From NCBI GenBank assembly GCA_963807865.1, contig CAWEDK010000013.1, forward strand, positions 62,001 through 126,000: a stretch of DNA of 64,000 nucleotides, written 5' to 3'. A program made the position numbers and the translations under genes. Under the pieces are notes generated by a model that did not search any database, was not told where the DNA came from, and worked only from the letters and a program-made list of their open reading frames with translations. Source of the stretch: VAZQ01 sp963807865. Its GTDB lineage: Bacteria; Pseudomonadota; Alphaproteobacteria; Rhizobiales; Xanthobacteraceae. Positions 17,913-27,386 of the stretch are shown here, in pieces; the first letter of the stretch is position 1, and every line of letters begins with the position of its first letter.

Positions 17913-18486
17913 TCAGTTTTTGCCTTGGTTGCGCGGCATCTCGTTGCGTGTCGGCTCCGGAACCAGCGACCAGCGAGGCTTCCGGTAGAATGCGTAGTCG
18001 GCCGAATACGGCACGCTCAACAACGACCCCGCCACCTCGCACGGCCCCTGGGCCGTGCCACCTTTGGTGTTAAGCCGCTGAAATCGTCGTAACGCCCGCA
18101 AGCAGACCGCCATCACGTTGCGGAATCGCATCGAGCTTGAGGAGCGGGATATCCATCGGCGTCGCGGCCGAAGTGCGTGCGACGAGTTTGCCGTGCACCA
18201 GACTGCCGTCGCCCAGCTCCCACGACGGCCCGGCAAAGTGGCGCCCGACGGTCTTGCCGTCGGCCATTAGCGTGGCAATCGGTTCACGGAACTCCCATGC
18301 AAGCTTCCCGGCCGTGTCGAGCTTGCACTCGTAAACCTGCGCTCCCTGCGCGTGAATGGTGACGATCAGCGTTTCGCCCTTGACGGCGATGGTGTCCGGC
18401 GCTTCGGCACTTGCGACGGCTGCCGGCCAGAGCAAGGTCGCAACGACGCAGCCGGATAGGAGAATAGCCTTCCTTGAAATGCTCAT
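17913..18486 (-). CDS. DUF3455-like secreted protein, one frameshift
   Basis: About 190 residues. A Sec signal (MSISRKAILLSGCVVATLLW) is followed by AQGAQVYECK, GKLAWEFREPIATLMADGKT, VGRHFAGPSWELGDGS and the C-terminal LSVPYSADYAFYR. This is the conserved layout of DUF3455 proteins (function unknown, often in plant-associated bacteria and fungi). The frame changes near 18080; removing one T joins GVTTI to QRLNTKGGTAQGPC. Start ATG 18486 was chosen because the signal peptide begins there. It is same-strand neighbour of the MddA-like gene. Confidence 0.72.
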
Positions 18487-18687
18487 TTCACGGGGTTGAT
18501 CGATCGGAAAATGTTTCCGGTTCGGCAGAACTGCCTCGAGATTTTTGCCTTGCACTGCGAGCGCGGTCTCGTTGACGCAATCTCGCTGATTCGCAGCACA
18601 ATTCGGCTCCTTGATGCTGGCGGCCGTCACTGTATCAAGCATCGTTTTGTTCCTTCTCTTGACTTCGATGGCGGGAAGACGAGCGGC

Positions 18688-19467
18688 TTAGTTCGACGTC
18701 GCGCGCGGCGATCCGACCGATTGCGCGCTGTCCGTCGGCGGCGATTTTTTCCAGGGCACCAGCATCGCGACCCGTTCCCGGTAGCGGCGGTAATCATCGC
18801 CAAAGAGGTCGATCAGATCGCGCTCTTCCAGCATGATGCCGACAAAGATGTAGGTCGTGGTCACCGCTGCGAAGAGAAAGTGACCCGCCGTCATCGTCGG
18901 CGTTGCCCAAAATGCGATAATGAAGCCCAGATAAATTGGGTGCCGCACGAACTTGTAGAGCATCGGCGTGCGGAACCGCGGCGGCGCCATCGGGCGGTCC
19001 ATCAGATTGTTGGCGACCTGATGCACTCCGAACAACTCGAAGTGGTTGATCAGGAAGGTGCTGGTCAAGACAATCAGCCAGCCAGCGAATGAAAGCGCCA
19101 CCAGCGCCATCGCGATTTGCGGGTTGTCGATCTGCCAAATCACCGCTGTGATTGGACGCCATTGCCAGAACAGCAGGACGAGCGCGAGGCTGGCCAGCAG
19201 CACGTATGTGCTTCTCTCGATGGTCGCCGGCACGAACTTCGTCCACCACCGTTTGAACTGCGGACGAGCCATCACGCTGTGCTGGATCGCGAAGATCGAC
19301 AGCAGCAACAAATCGACGATCAGCGCTTCGGGAAGTGAGGCTGTCGGACCGGTGTCGATCGTCTTTGGCACGACCATGCCGCCGACAAAGCCGACCGCAT
19401 AAAGGAATGTGCCGAAGAATACGAAATATGCCGCAAGCCCATAGAGAAGAGCAAAGATGCGAGCCAT
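18688..19467 (-). CDS. mddA: MddA-like methanethiol S-methyltransferase (isoprenylcysteine methyltransferase fold)
   Basis: 259-residue integral membrane methyltransferase. MddA converts methanethiol to dimethyl sulfide with SAM. Family blocks: QHSVMARPQFKRWWT, ERSTYVLLASLALVLLFWQW, STFLINHFELFGV, FVRHPIYLGFIIAFWATPTM and LEERDLIDLFGDDYRRYRE. The C-terminal RHPxYLG and EERDL motifs are the cofactor/active-site signature of the fold. Start ATG 19467 has AGGAGA six bases upstream. MddA was characterised in Bradyrhizobium as I recall. NnrU or generic ICMT relatives are the alternative, but the QHS/STFLINHFELFG pattern favours MddA. Confidence 0.78.
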   Translation of the reverse strand: MARIFALLYGLAAYFVFFGTFLYAVGFVGGMVVPKTIDTGPTASLPEALIVDLLLLSIFAIQHSVMARPQFKRWWTKFVPATIERSTYVLLASLALVLLFWQWRPITAVIWQIDNPQIAMALVALSFAGWLIVLTSTFLINHFELFGVHQVANNLMDRPMAPPRFRTPMLYKFVRHPIYLGFIIAFWATPTMTAGHFLFAAVTTTYIFVGIMLEERDLIDLFGDDYRRYRERVAMLVPWKKSPPTDSAQSVGSPRATSN

Positions 19468-19626
19468 GGATCTCTCCTGTGTCGAAGGCTTCCTCAATGG
19501 CGATGCGCGGAGCGCATCGCGTGCCCGCGGTCTGCCGACCGCCGGAACCATGTCCAGCGGCTGCAATTTTCAGGGGCACGGATTTCCGGTGTCGTAACCC
19601 GATCCGCAGGGATGGCGGCGAAGACG

Positions 19627-19878
19627 TTAGACGTCCCGACCCTTTTGCACGCGGTGCCAGATCTCAGACCGCACGACTCCCATATCCTTGAGTATGCGGT
19701 CATCCAGCGCCTCCAGCTGGGCAATCATGCGCTGGCGGTGGAGGAATTCAACGAAGCCGGTCGCCACCCGCATCATGGATCGCAAGCCGGTCCAACGAAT
19801 GGCAGAGCCGGTGAGCTCGCCAAATGACACCGAAGCATTGCTGGGGCGATGGGTGAAAAATTGCGTTGCGATCGACAT
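19627..19878 (-). CDS. DUF1127 domain protein
   Basis: 83 residues from ATG 19878, with AGGAGAG a few bases upstream. The C-terminal half has the DUF1127 core: LHRQRMIAQLEALDDRILKD, then MGVVRSEIWHRVQ. Such small basic proteins are common in alphaproteobacteria. Several are stress-induced and implicated in RNA turnover and phosphate or carbon adaptation. It stands alone with about 390 bp upstream that could hold its promoter. Confidence 0.82.
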   Translation of the reverse strand: MSIATQFFTHRPSNASVSFGELTGSAIRWTGLRSMMRVATGFVEFLHRQRMIAQLEALDDRILKDMGVVRSEIWHRVQKGRDV

Positions 19879-20268
19879 GGGACTCTCCTGATGCTTGCCG
19901 AAGCAATGACGGGTGTCAGATCGGCACCGACATCGTGATCGGTTCGTCCAACTCCGCATCGTGCTTCATCGCGTGCGTGGCTTGATCAAACACATTCGAG
20001 CCCGCCGGAAAATCAGGCCGAAGTACTGCCGCCACTTGAGTAGCAGCAAGGGCAGAGGCGCTTATCTGCTTGGAAACATTGCCGGAAATGTCTGATACGC
20101 CCTGCGTGCGCCAGAAGCCTTTCGACCCGGTACTTAGGTACTGAGAGCGAGCTCAGGTGACCATTTCGAGCGAGCGCTTCACATCCGCGCTGCGGTTACG
20201 CCAATCACTGGGCAAGTCGCCACAGGTTCTCGAACGCATGCGCGCCCCTGAACGACGATGGCGCTGGG
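19879..20268. other. Intergenic stretch upstream of DUF1127 gene
   Basis: No gene is supported here. An inverted repeat ACATT-GCCGGA-AATGT lies at 20076-20091, of unknown meaning. It must include the DUF1127 promoter (leftward) and the 3' end of the receptor gene at 20269. Confidence 0.4.
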
Positions 20269-21261
20269 CTATTCGACAATCTCGTCGGCTGCGATGAGAA
20301 GGGACTGCGGCACGACGAGCTTCATCGCCCGAGCCGTCTTCAGATTGATGCCGAACTCGAACAAGCTGGGCCCTTGGACAGGCAGATCGCCAGCCTTTTC
20401 GCCCTTCAGAATGCGGCCGACATAGACAGCTGCCCGCCTGAATTGGTCGGCCGCATTGAAACCATAGGCCATCAGCGCGCCGTCCTGCACATAGAAACGG
20501 AATGGATAGATAGCCGGGACCCCCATCTCGTTGGCCATTGAAATGAGGCGCTTCCGATTGACGGTGTTCACGGGACTTGGGGCGACGACCAAACCCGGCA
20601 ATTCTTGCTTCGATATCTCTTCTAGCGCACGTTCGATTTCCGCAAGGCTGCTGGCGAATGCAGAACGAGCTACCACTCCTTGCGTCGGTGCAATGCTTTC
20701 CATGGCCTCCCACAGCGAGTTAAACGCTGTGAACTTCGGATCGAGCATCATGTTGACATGCTTCAGATTGGGCGCGACCTGTTTGAGGAGTTGCAGCCAT
20801 TTGCCGACAATCTCCGGTTCGAACGTACTGAACCCGGTGACGTTCGCGCCCGGCCGCGACAGATTTGACACGTAGCCAGCCCCGACTGGATTGCTTATGA
20901 CGACAAATACAACGGGTATGCTGGTGGCAAGGGCGCGCACGGCGTCCATGCCCGGCGTTCCGTTCACGACGATGACGTCTACGTCCCGATTGACGTAGTT
21001 CTTGGCGGCGACCTCAGCATTCTGGAAATTGCCTCGGTACCAACTCACCTCGATGGTCACGTTGCGCCCATCTATCCACCCTACCTCTTCGAGCGAGCGA
21101 CGAAATGCCTCAACCCGGCGCAGACCCTCGGGATCGTTTTCGGCGACGGCTATTAAAAGACCGACGCGCCGCACCCGGCTAGACGACGGTTGTCCCAGGG
21201 CGCCGCGTGGGCCGATCACGAGGGCTGAGCCAAGTGAAGAGGCAAGCTGGCGCCGGTTCAT
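20269..21261 (-). CDS. PF04392-type ABC substrate-binding protein
   Basis: 330 residues starting at MNRRQLASSLGSALVIG (ATG 21261), a twin-Arg-like export signal. The mature part has RRVGLLIAVAENDPEG, FRRSLEEVGWIDGRNV, PVVFVVISNPVGAGYV, LSRPGANVTGFS, and the C-terminal EFGINLKTARAMKL and LLIAADEIVE. This periplasmic-binding fold is common near sensor kinases and may be a ligand sensor rather than a transport component. It is divergent from the hybrid histidine kinase at 21366, sharing a ~105 bp control region, which supports that idea by inference. Confidence 0.88.
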   Translation of the reverse strand: MNRRQLASSLGSALVIGPRGALGQPSSSRVRRVGLLIAVAENDPEGLRRVEAFRRSLEEVGWIDGRNVTIEVSWYRGNFQNAEVAAKNYVNRDVDVIVVNGTPGMDAVRALATSIPVVFVVISNPVGAGYVSNLSRPGANVTGFSTFEPEIVGKWLQLLKQVAPNLKHVNMMLDPKFTAFNSLWEAMESIAPTQGVVARSAFASSLAEIERALEEISKQELPGLVVAPSPVNTVNRKRLISMANEMGVPAIYPFRFYVQDGALMAYGFNAADQFRRAAVYVGRILKGEKAGDLPVQGPSLFEFGINLKTARAMKLVVPQSLLIAADEIVE

Positions 21262-21365
21262 AGTGGGCTCCATAATGACACGGTCTCTGAGGAGTTAATG
21301 GTATCAGATCGCGAACAGACTTGTAGACCGTTGTTTGGATTTGCCTCGGAGCACGAGAGTCAGCT

Positions 21366-23683
21366 TTGACCGATTTCGCTCATAGATTGTTATTTCCTGG
21401 CGCCAGATTGTTCGTCTGGCGGCTGCTGCATGGGACACTCTTCTGGAAATACGTTGTTCTGTTCGCCGCCGTGATGAGTTCGGCGCTCATCACCAATAGC
21501 CTGGTCGACATCTGGTTCACGTATCAGGAACATCGAAGCGCGCTCATTCGTCTGCAGAAGGAACAGGCCGGCGCAGCCGCCGAAAAGATCAGCCAGTTTA
21601 TCAAGGAAATCGAAGGACACCTCGGGTGGACGACCCATCTGTCCTGGTCAATCCCGTCCATGGAACAGCGTGAACTCGATGGGATCAGGCTGTTGCGACA
21701 GGTCCCAGCGATCAATGAGCTTAGCCTGTTGGATGATCAAGGACGGGAGCAGCTACGGATCTCGCGGCAAGCTATGGACCAAATCCACGGCAACGCCGAT
21801 TTCTCCTCTGACGAAAGGTTTACGGCAGCGATTGCCAACAAGGTCTATTATGGGCCCGTTAAATTCAGGCGCGGTAGCGAACCCTTCATGACACTAGCCG
21901 TCGCCGGTGCCCGCCGCGATGCCGGCGTCAGCACGGCCGAGGTGAACCTCACTCACATTTGGGATGTCATCAATCAGATTCACGTCGGCCGTAGCGGCAA
22001 GACCTATGTGGTGGATGGACAAGGCCGGCTTATTGCCCATCCCGACATCAGTCTCGTCTTGCGCAACACTGATCTGTCGCGGCTTGCACAGGTCCAGGGG
22101 GCGCGGCAGGCACGCAAAATCTCCCGGGGCGCACCAGGCAATGATTGCGCTTGATGTGTACGGCGATCGCGTTTTGACGGCGCACGCCAACGCAACGCCA
22201 CTCGACTGGCTTGTATTCGTCGAAATTCCGGAGCACGAGGCCAATGAGCCGCTCTATGCAGCTCTCGCCCGTTCAGCCGTCATTTTATTGGCGGGCCTCG
22301 TTTTAGCGCTCTTCGCGGCGTTCTTTCTCGCGCGGTTGATGGTGGTCCCCATCCGAACACTGAGTGAAGGCGCCGCTCGCATCGGCGCTGGAACGCTTGA
22401 TCACCGCATCAAGATCAAGACTGGAGACGAATTGGAGGCGCTCGGCAACCAGTTGAACCTGATGGCGACGCAACTGCAGGGCTCCTACGCGACGCTCGAG
22501 CTCAAGGTTGAAGAACGTACACACCAGCTGCAGGCGGCCAATTTGGCCAAATCACGTTTCCTTGCAGCAGCAAGTCACGATCTCCGCCAGCCGTTGCACG
22601 CCTTGAACCTGTTTGTCAGCCAGTTGCGCGCGGAGACCGATCAGGCGGAGCGGGAGCAACTCGCGGTGCGGATCGGCATGGCCGTCAAGAACATGAACGA
22701 ACTGTTCGATGCCCTCCTCGACATCTCCAAGCTTGACGCCGGAGCGCTCAGTGCCAACGTTTCAGCGTTCCCGGTGGATGAGGTGCTAAAGCTCGTTGAG
22801 GCGACCTTCGCTCCCGCTGCGCAAGAGAAGGGGCTCAGCCTGCGCGTCGTGCAGAGCACGGCTTGGATCCGCAGCGATGCCATTCTGCTTGAGCGGATCA
22901 TGCTCAACCTCGTCTCCAACGCTGTGCGCTACACCTCGAAGGGCGGGATCGTGCTTGGCTGCCGGCGGGCCGGCGATCGATTGCGCATCGAGGTCTGCGA
23001 CACTGGGCTTGGCATTCCCGAGGATCAACAGCGAAATATTTTCAACGAGTTTTACCAGGTTGCGACGCCCGAGCGGAATCGGGGCGACGGGCTGGGACTG
23101 GGTCTCGCTATCGTCGAGCGCTTGTGCACTCTTCTGAAGCACCCGATCGGCCTCAACTCTACTCCCGGCAAGGGTTCGCAATTCCATGTCACGGTGCCAA
23201 TGGTTTCGAAGCCCGAAAGCAATATCGAGCCGCCCAAGGCTGAAACAAGGACGGTCGACCCACTACGTGACAAGGTCATTGTCGTGATCGACGACAATTC
23301 CTTGGTGTTGGAGGGGACGGGCGGGTTGCTCAGGAGCTGGGGGTGCCGCGTCCGTACGGCTGGATCGAGCGACGAAGCAATTTTAGGGTTTGATGGAAGC
23401 ACGCCCGACCTCATCATTTCAGACTTTCGCTTGAAAGGTGAGACTGGCATCGAGGCCATCGCGCGACTACGCAGCGCATTGCAAACTCCCATCCCGGCGT
23501 TCCTTATCAGCGGCGATATTCTACCGGAGTTGCTGCACGAAGCACGAGACGAGCGGGTTTCATCTGCTACACAAGCCGGTTTCGCCTATCACCTTGCGCG
23601 CGATGATGTCACAACTCTTAAGGGATGGCCCGCGGCCGTCGGGGGCTGCCGGGTCGAAGGAAGCTGAATGCACGGCAAGTTAG
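21366..23683 (+). CDS. Hybrid histidine kinase with Cache-like sensor and receiver, two frameshifts
   Basis: About 770 residues. Membrane helix KYVVLFAAVMSSALITNSLV, extracytoplasmic Cache-like domain (GREQLRISRQAM, VYYGPVKFRRGSEPF, GKTYVVDGQGRLIAHPD), second helix AVILLAGLVLALFAAFF, and HAMP. HisKA follows with SHDLRQPLHALNLF (phospho-His). HATPase has LNLVSNAVRYTSKGG, CDTGLGIP and GLGLGLAIVERL. The receiver has VVIDDNS and LIISDFRL (phospho-Asp) and, after a frame change, LHKPVSP (conserved Lys). Extra single bases near 22110 and 23550 break the frame. The start is a TTG at 21366 and is uncertain. It is tail to tail with the LuxR-type regulator at 23680. Confidence 0.82.
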
Positions 23684-24351
23684 CTCACGGACCCCGGCAG
23701 CTCCCAGCCAAGAGCCGCTACCGCCAGCACCGCTTCGGTACGATTGCTGACCGCGAGAGCTTTGAGAATCGCCGACACGTGATTTTTCACCGTCGGCTCG
23801 GCCAACCCGAGCGCTCGACAAATCAACTTGTTGCTCTTGCCTTGCATCATCAATGCCAACACTTCGACCTGTCTCTCCGTCAGACCGAGTTCCGAGGGCG
23901 ACGGCCGCCTTTCGGCGGTCGTCGCCGGTGCGGACACAGCAGTCACGACCGGAGCGCGGGTCAAGATTTCAGGGGGAATATAAATGCCACCTGCGAGGAT
24001 AAGTCTCAGCGCACTGAGAAGCACTTCACGCGAGCCGGTTTTTGGTATGAAGCCGAGCGCCCCGCCGTCGAGCGCCTTGACGACATTGTCACGATCGTTG
24101 AAGGCCGAAAGCATGACGACGGATATCGCCGGATAGCTTTCCCGCAATTGCGCCAGCGCCTCGAACCCATCTTGGTCGGGTAGCCTGAGATCGAGGAGGA
24201 TGAGCGCGAGGTCAGGATGCTGCTGGATTAACGCCAGAGCTTGACGGCACGTCTCAGCCTCCAGAACCACAGCATCATTTTGTAGCTCGGCAATCACGCC
24301 GCGCAACGCGTCGCGGATTAGCGCGTGATCATCGACGAGCAGGAACTTCAT
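23680..24351 (-). CDS. LuxR/NarL-family response regulator
   Basis: 223 residues. The receiver has acidic pair LLVDDHALIRDAL, phospho-Asp in LILLDLRLPDQDG and Lys in GFIPKTGSREVL. A linker precedes a LuxR-type HTH: GLTERQVEVLALMMQGKSN, RALGLAEPTVKNHVSAI. It binds DNA after phosphorylation, most likely by the convergent hybrid kinase at 21366-23683, whose last codons overlap this gene's end by four bases. Target genes are unknown; the neighbouring PF04392 receptor is a candidate. Confidence 0.92.
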   Translation of the reverse strand: MKFLLVDDHALIRDALRGVIAELQNDAVVLEAETCRQALALIQQHPDLALILLDLRLPDQDGFEALAQLRESYPAISVVMLSAFNDRDNVVKALDGGALGFIPKTGSREVLLSALRLILAGGIYIPPEILTRAPVVTAVSAPATTAERRPSPSELGLTERQVEVLALMMQGKSNKLICRALGLAEPTVKNHVSAILKALAVSNRTEAVLAVAALGWELPGSVS

Positions 24352-24638
24352 TCCGCCTTCCTTCGAGCTTTGGCAGCGATGCTGCGGCTAGAAGTCGGCC
24401 GGCGTCAAGAACAGCCGCGACGCACTAGCCGCAGCCAGGTGAGCAGGCAGGTTGCAACCATATTGTCCACCGTATCCTGGTGACAGTGAAGGCTGTTTTT
24501 CGCAACGGCACTCACCCAGGGATCGATGAGCGGCGAACCGGCTCGGAGCCTGCCTTTCAAAATCATTCATGTACTGACTCGCCGAACCGATGCATTTTCG
24601 TCTACCGTTTCCTCAACCTCAGTCAATCCTGAAGAATA

Positions 24639-25679
24639 GTGAATAGAATGCAACGTGGCCTTGTATTTCCCTTTCCGGTGGCACCGCAGCCCGGAAAGGT
24701 TATCGAAGTGGCCCCAGGTATCCTTTGGGCACGCATGCCGCTCCCCTTCCGGCTCAATCATGTGAACGTTTATCTAATCGAGGACGGCGATGGTTGGGCC
24801 GTACTGGATACCGGGATTGGCGACAAATCAACACGTGCTGCTTGGGAGGCACTTCTTGCTGGGCCCCTGAGGGGAAAGCGACTGACACGTCTTATTGTGA
24901 CGCATTTTCATCCCGACCATATCGGTCTCGCCGGCTGGCTTTCACAACAATTCGACCTGCCTCTGCTGACAAGTCAGACGTCCTATCTTGGGTGCCTCAA
25001 TGTATCGCTCAGCCCCGGCGCGCTTGACGCCAAGCCATATCGCGAGTTTTACCTGCGTCACGGGCTTGATGCGGGAACAACAGGCATCGTAAGCACGCGC
25101 GGCCACGAGTATTTGAAGATGGTCACTGGCCTGCCCCTCACTTTCAGGCGGCTCGTTGCGGGGGACATGCTCAAACTTGGGGAGCGGATTTTCACCGTGC
25201 ACACCGGCGATGGTCACGCGCCCGAACAGGTTATGCTTTATTGCAAAGAGGAAAGACTGTTTCTCGCCGCCGATCAGGTGCTCGCGAAAATATCACCCAA
25301 TGTCAGTGTGTGGGCAGTCGACCCGGAAGGTGATCCACTCGGTCTCTATCTGCGATCATTGACGGCTCTAAGCACCACCCTTCTCGCGGACGCATTGGTA
25401 TTGCCAGGGCATCAACTTCCGTTCTACGGGCTGCACACACAAATCGGCGAACTAATCGAACACCACAAACAGCGCTGCGCGGCGATTGCTGATGCTTGCC
25501 GCGATACGCCAAGATCGGCTGCAGAACTCGTTCCGGTCGTTTTCCACCTACCTCTCGATCCCCATCAGATGAGTTTCGCGTTTAGTGAGGTCTTGGCGCA
25601 CATAAATTTCATGTTGCGACAAGGAGATCTGACCTGGAGCGAACCCAGAAATGGTGTCCAGAAAGTGATTACAGCCTAA
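24639..25679 (+). CDS. Metallo-beta-lactamase-fold hydrolase
   Basis: 346 residues. The zinc motif is THFHPDHIG, with a further His in VHTGDGHAPEQ, Asp in LAADQVLAKISPN and late His in LPGHQLPFYGLH. The pattern HxHxDH plus GHxPEx fits the glyoxalase-II/LACTB2-like branch, acting on thioesters or similar. The C-terminal ~80 residues (HKQRCAAIADACRDTPRSA) resemble the winged-helix tail of LACTB2-type members. GTG 24639 is used; ATG 24648 is equally possible. The gene stands alone. Substrate unknown. Confidence 0.86.
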   Translation: MNRMQRGLVFPFPVAPQPGKVIEVAPGILWARMPLPFRLNHVNVYLIEDGDGWAVLDTGIGDKSTRAAWEALLAGPLRGKRLTRLIVTHFHPDHIGLAGWLSQQFDLPLLTSQTSYLGCLNVSLSPGALDAKPYREFYLRHGLDAGTTGIVSTRGHEYLKMVTGLPLTFRRLVAGDMLKLGERIFTVHTGDGHAPEQVMLYCKEERLFLAADQVLAKISPNVSVWAVDPEGDPLGLYLRSLTALSTTLLADALVLPGHQLPFYGLHTQIGELIEHHKQRCAAIADACRDTPRSAAELVPVVFHLPLDPHQMSFAFSEVLAHINFMLRQGDLTWSEPRNGVQKVITA

Positions 25680-25823
25680 GGCTATTACCTGTCTCGCGCT
25701 GCCAAATCACACTCGTCCCTGCTGACGGAAGATCGTCAATTCGAAATCACCCCGAACAGCCGCAAGTGTTCGCAGTTCGGACGGGCGCGCCAAACTCCCC
25801 CGAATTGATGCGCGGATGCATGA

Positions 25824-26278
25824 TCAGTTTGCAAGCGGCCGGTTCAATTCCGTGCGCCAGTTCGCGGAATCGGGCTCGATTGCGGACCGACCGAATACAC
25901 TTCCCACAGGTTTTCGGCCGCCGTTTGCCTTCACCAATTTATCGAACTCAACCCAAGCGGAAGGGAGGCCTTCGTAGGGACCGCTGTAAACGGTGCGCGC
26001 CACCTTTACCCGGGAAGCTGGCCCAGTTTCACGCGTCCGGCAGACTTTGCCGGTGACGAAACCTTGACGCCCAATTCGAAATCGAAGGTGTCCGGGCTCA
26101 TTCTCAGATGATGCGCGAAGACGGCACCGACGGGCTCCACCCCTTGTGCGGCGAGCGTTGCCATCAACTCGCCGATGGCAGGGCCGAACACCTTCATCAT
26201 CTCGCTTCGCTGAACGGTGAGATGGATAACCGCGGCCTCTTGGGCGGTAGTCTGGATGATCTGTGGCGCTGCTAGCAT
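25824..26278 (-). pseudogene. GyrI-like small-molecule-binding protein, three frame changes
   Basis: Joined across frames this is a ~150-residue GyrI-like (AraC effector-binding) protein. N part: IIQTTAQEAAVIHLTVQRSE, VFGPAIGELMATLAAQG, FAHHLRMSPDTFDFELGV. Then come VARTVYSGPYEGLPSAWVEF, AENLWEVYSVGPQSSP and DSANWRTELNRPLAN. Frame changes fall near 26010 (base lost next to a GGG run), 25925 (one G gained) and 25872 (one base lost). Start ATG 26278 follows GGGAG. It sits 37 bp after the SRPBCC gene on the same strand, so ArsR, SRPBCC and this protein probably form one operon. Confidence 0.72.
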
Positions 26279-26315
26279 GGTCTTAACTCCCAATCCTCTG
26301 AACCTGGTTAACTCC

Positions 26316-26780
26316 CTAGATCACGGCCTCAAGTCGGACGTAGCTCGCTTCCATTCCGTACTCCATGCCGCTCGCAAGTATGGCCGCCCGCGTCTCGACG
26401 TTGGGCAAGGTCATCCGCATGGTCATCAGCGTACCTGCTCCGTCTGGCTCGAACGTTGTTTCGACGTGGTTGTCCGGGGTTGGGTCAGGGAGGTGCATGC
26501 GCTCCACATGGACAATTCGACTGAATGGGACCAACTCCAGAAATTCGCCAGTCATATAGAACCCGCCGCCCTTGCCATCCGCCCACTCGTAGCGGATCTT
26601 CCCGCCCGGCCGCGCGTCGTTGATACAAACGGGCATCGTCCAGCCTTCGGGGCCAAGCATCCATTTTTGGATGAGGTTCGGTTCAATGTGGGCGCGGTAG
26701 ACTGCCTCAGGCGGCGCCGCAAAACGCCTCGTGACCACGACGTGCGTATCACCTTCAGTTTTGAGCATCAGCTTGGTCAT
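26316..26780 (-). CDS. SRPBCC (AHSA1-like) domain protein
   Basis: 154 residues with the START/Bet v1-like AHSA1 pattern: VVVTRRFAAPPEAVYRAHIE, IQKWMLGPEGWTMP, DARPGGKIRYEW, GGGFYMTGEFLELVPFSRIV and ETTFEPDGAGTLMTM. These small hydrophobic-cavity proteins commonly pair with ArsR regulators. Its ATG overlaps the regulator stop by four bases (26777-26780), a sign of coupled translation. Ligand unknown. Confidence 0.9.
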   Translation of the reverse strand: MTKLMLKTEGDTHVVVTRRFAAPPEAVYRAHIEPNLIQKWMLGPEGWTMPVCINDARPGGKIRYEWADGKGGGFYMTGEFLELVPFSRIVHVERMHLPDPTPDNHVETTFEPDGAGTLMTMRMTLPNVETRAAILASGMEYGMEASYVRLEAVI

Positions 26781-27127
26781 CGTTTCCCCCGTCGCTCATT
26801 TGGGTTCATTGCGGCCAGCACTTCGTCCAGCCTGTTGTAGTTTGCGGCGAATGCCTCCCGCAGCATCCCGAGCCATTGATCGATCTCGGTGATGCCCGCC
26901 GACGCCAGTCGACATGGACGCTTCGTGCCTTCGACCCGCCGGACGATGAGCCCCGCTCCTTCGAGCACTTTCAGGTGGCGCGAGACTGCGGGCTGCGTCA
27001 TCTCGAATGGCTCGGCCAGTTCCATCACCGTCGCCTCGCCCAAGGCGAGACGGGCAAGGATCGCCCGACGTGTCGGGTCTGCGAGCGCAGAGAAAGTGGC
27101 ATCGAGGCGTGACATAGGAGTGCTCAC
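26777..27127 (-). CDS. ArsR/SmtB-family transcriptional regulator
   Basis: 116 residues with a winged-helix domain: LADPTRRAILARLALGE, then TVMELAEPFEMTQPAVSRHL and KVLEGAGLIVRRVEGTKR. The metal-binding ELCVCDL motif is absent, so it is probably one of the SRPBCC-linked, non-metal ArsR proteins. Start GTG 27127 is taken because GAGAG lies upstream; ATG 27115 is the alternative. Two adjacent inverted repeats immediately upstream (27131-27162) are likely its own operators, implying autorepression of the three-gene unit. Confidence 0.9.
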   Translation of the reverse strand: MSTPMSRLDATFSALADPTRRAILARLALGEATVMELAEPFEMTQPAVSRHLKVLEGAGLIVRRVEGTKRPCRLASAGITEIDQWLGMLREAFAANYNRLDEVLAAMNPNERRGKR

Positions 27128-27130
27128 TAG

Positions 27131-27162
27131 ATAACTCTCTTGTTATATAACTTATTCGTTAT
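27131..27162. promoter_or_regulatory. Tandem operator: two ATAAC-N6-GTTAT palindromes
   Basis: Two 16-bp inverted repeats abut exactly: ATAACTCTCTTGTTAT at 27131-27146 and ATAACTTATTCGTTAT at 27147-27162. They begin 3 bp upstream of the GTG of the ArsR-type regulator and cover its likely promoter. Spacing and symmetry suit dimer binding on the same DNA face region. Confidence 0.65.
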
Positions 27163-27386
27163 TGTAAATGGAAATCCAACCGGACCGCCCCTGCGGCACA
27201 ATCCGCGCGCGGCCATCGTGGCTTTGGTGGGCCTCGTACGCTCGGCGGCCCCTTGCGAGCCGGCGTTCGCAAGATCAGAGAGCGCCAGCGAAAACGCAGT
27301 TCTCGCTTTCGTCCAGGCTGGCGCGCCACCTTGCCCTTCCGCGCGCTTTTCAAACAGGAACGAACGCTGCAAGACCCCGGCGAGCC

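Noticed and set aside
24388..24570. Leftward 60-residue ORF upstream of the LuxR-type regulator
   Set aside because: No ribosome site, no family pattern, and a random-looking composition; probably chance.
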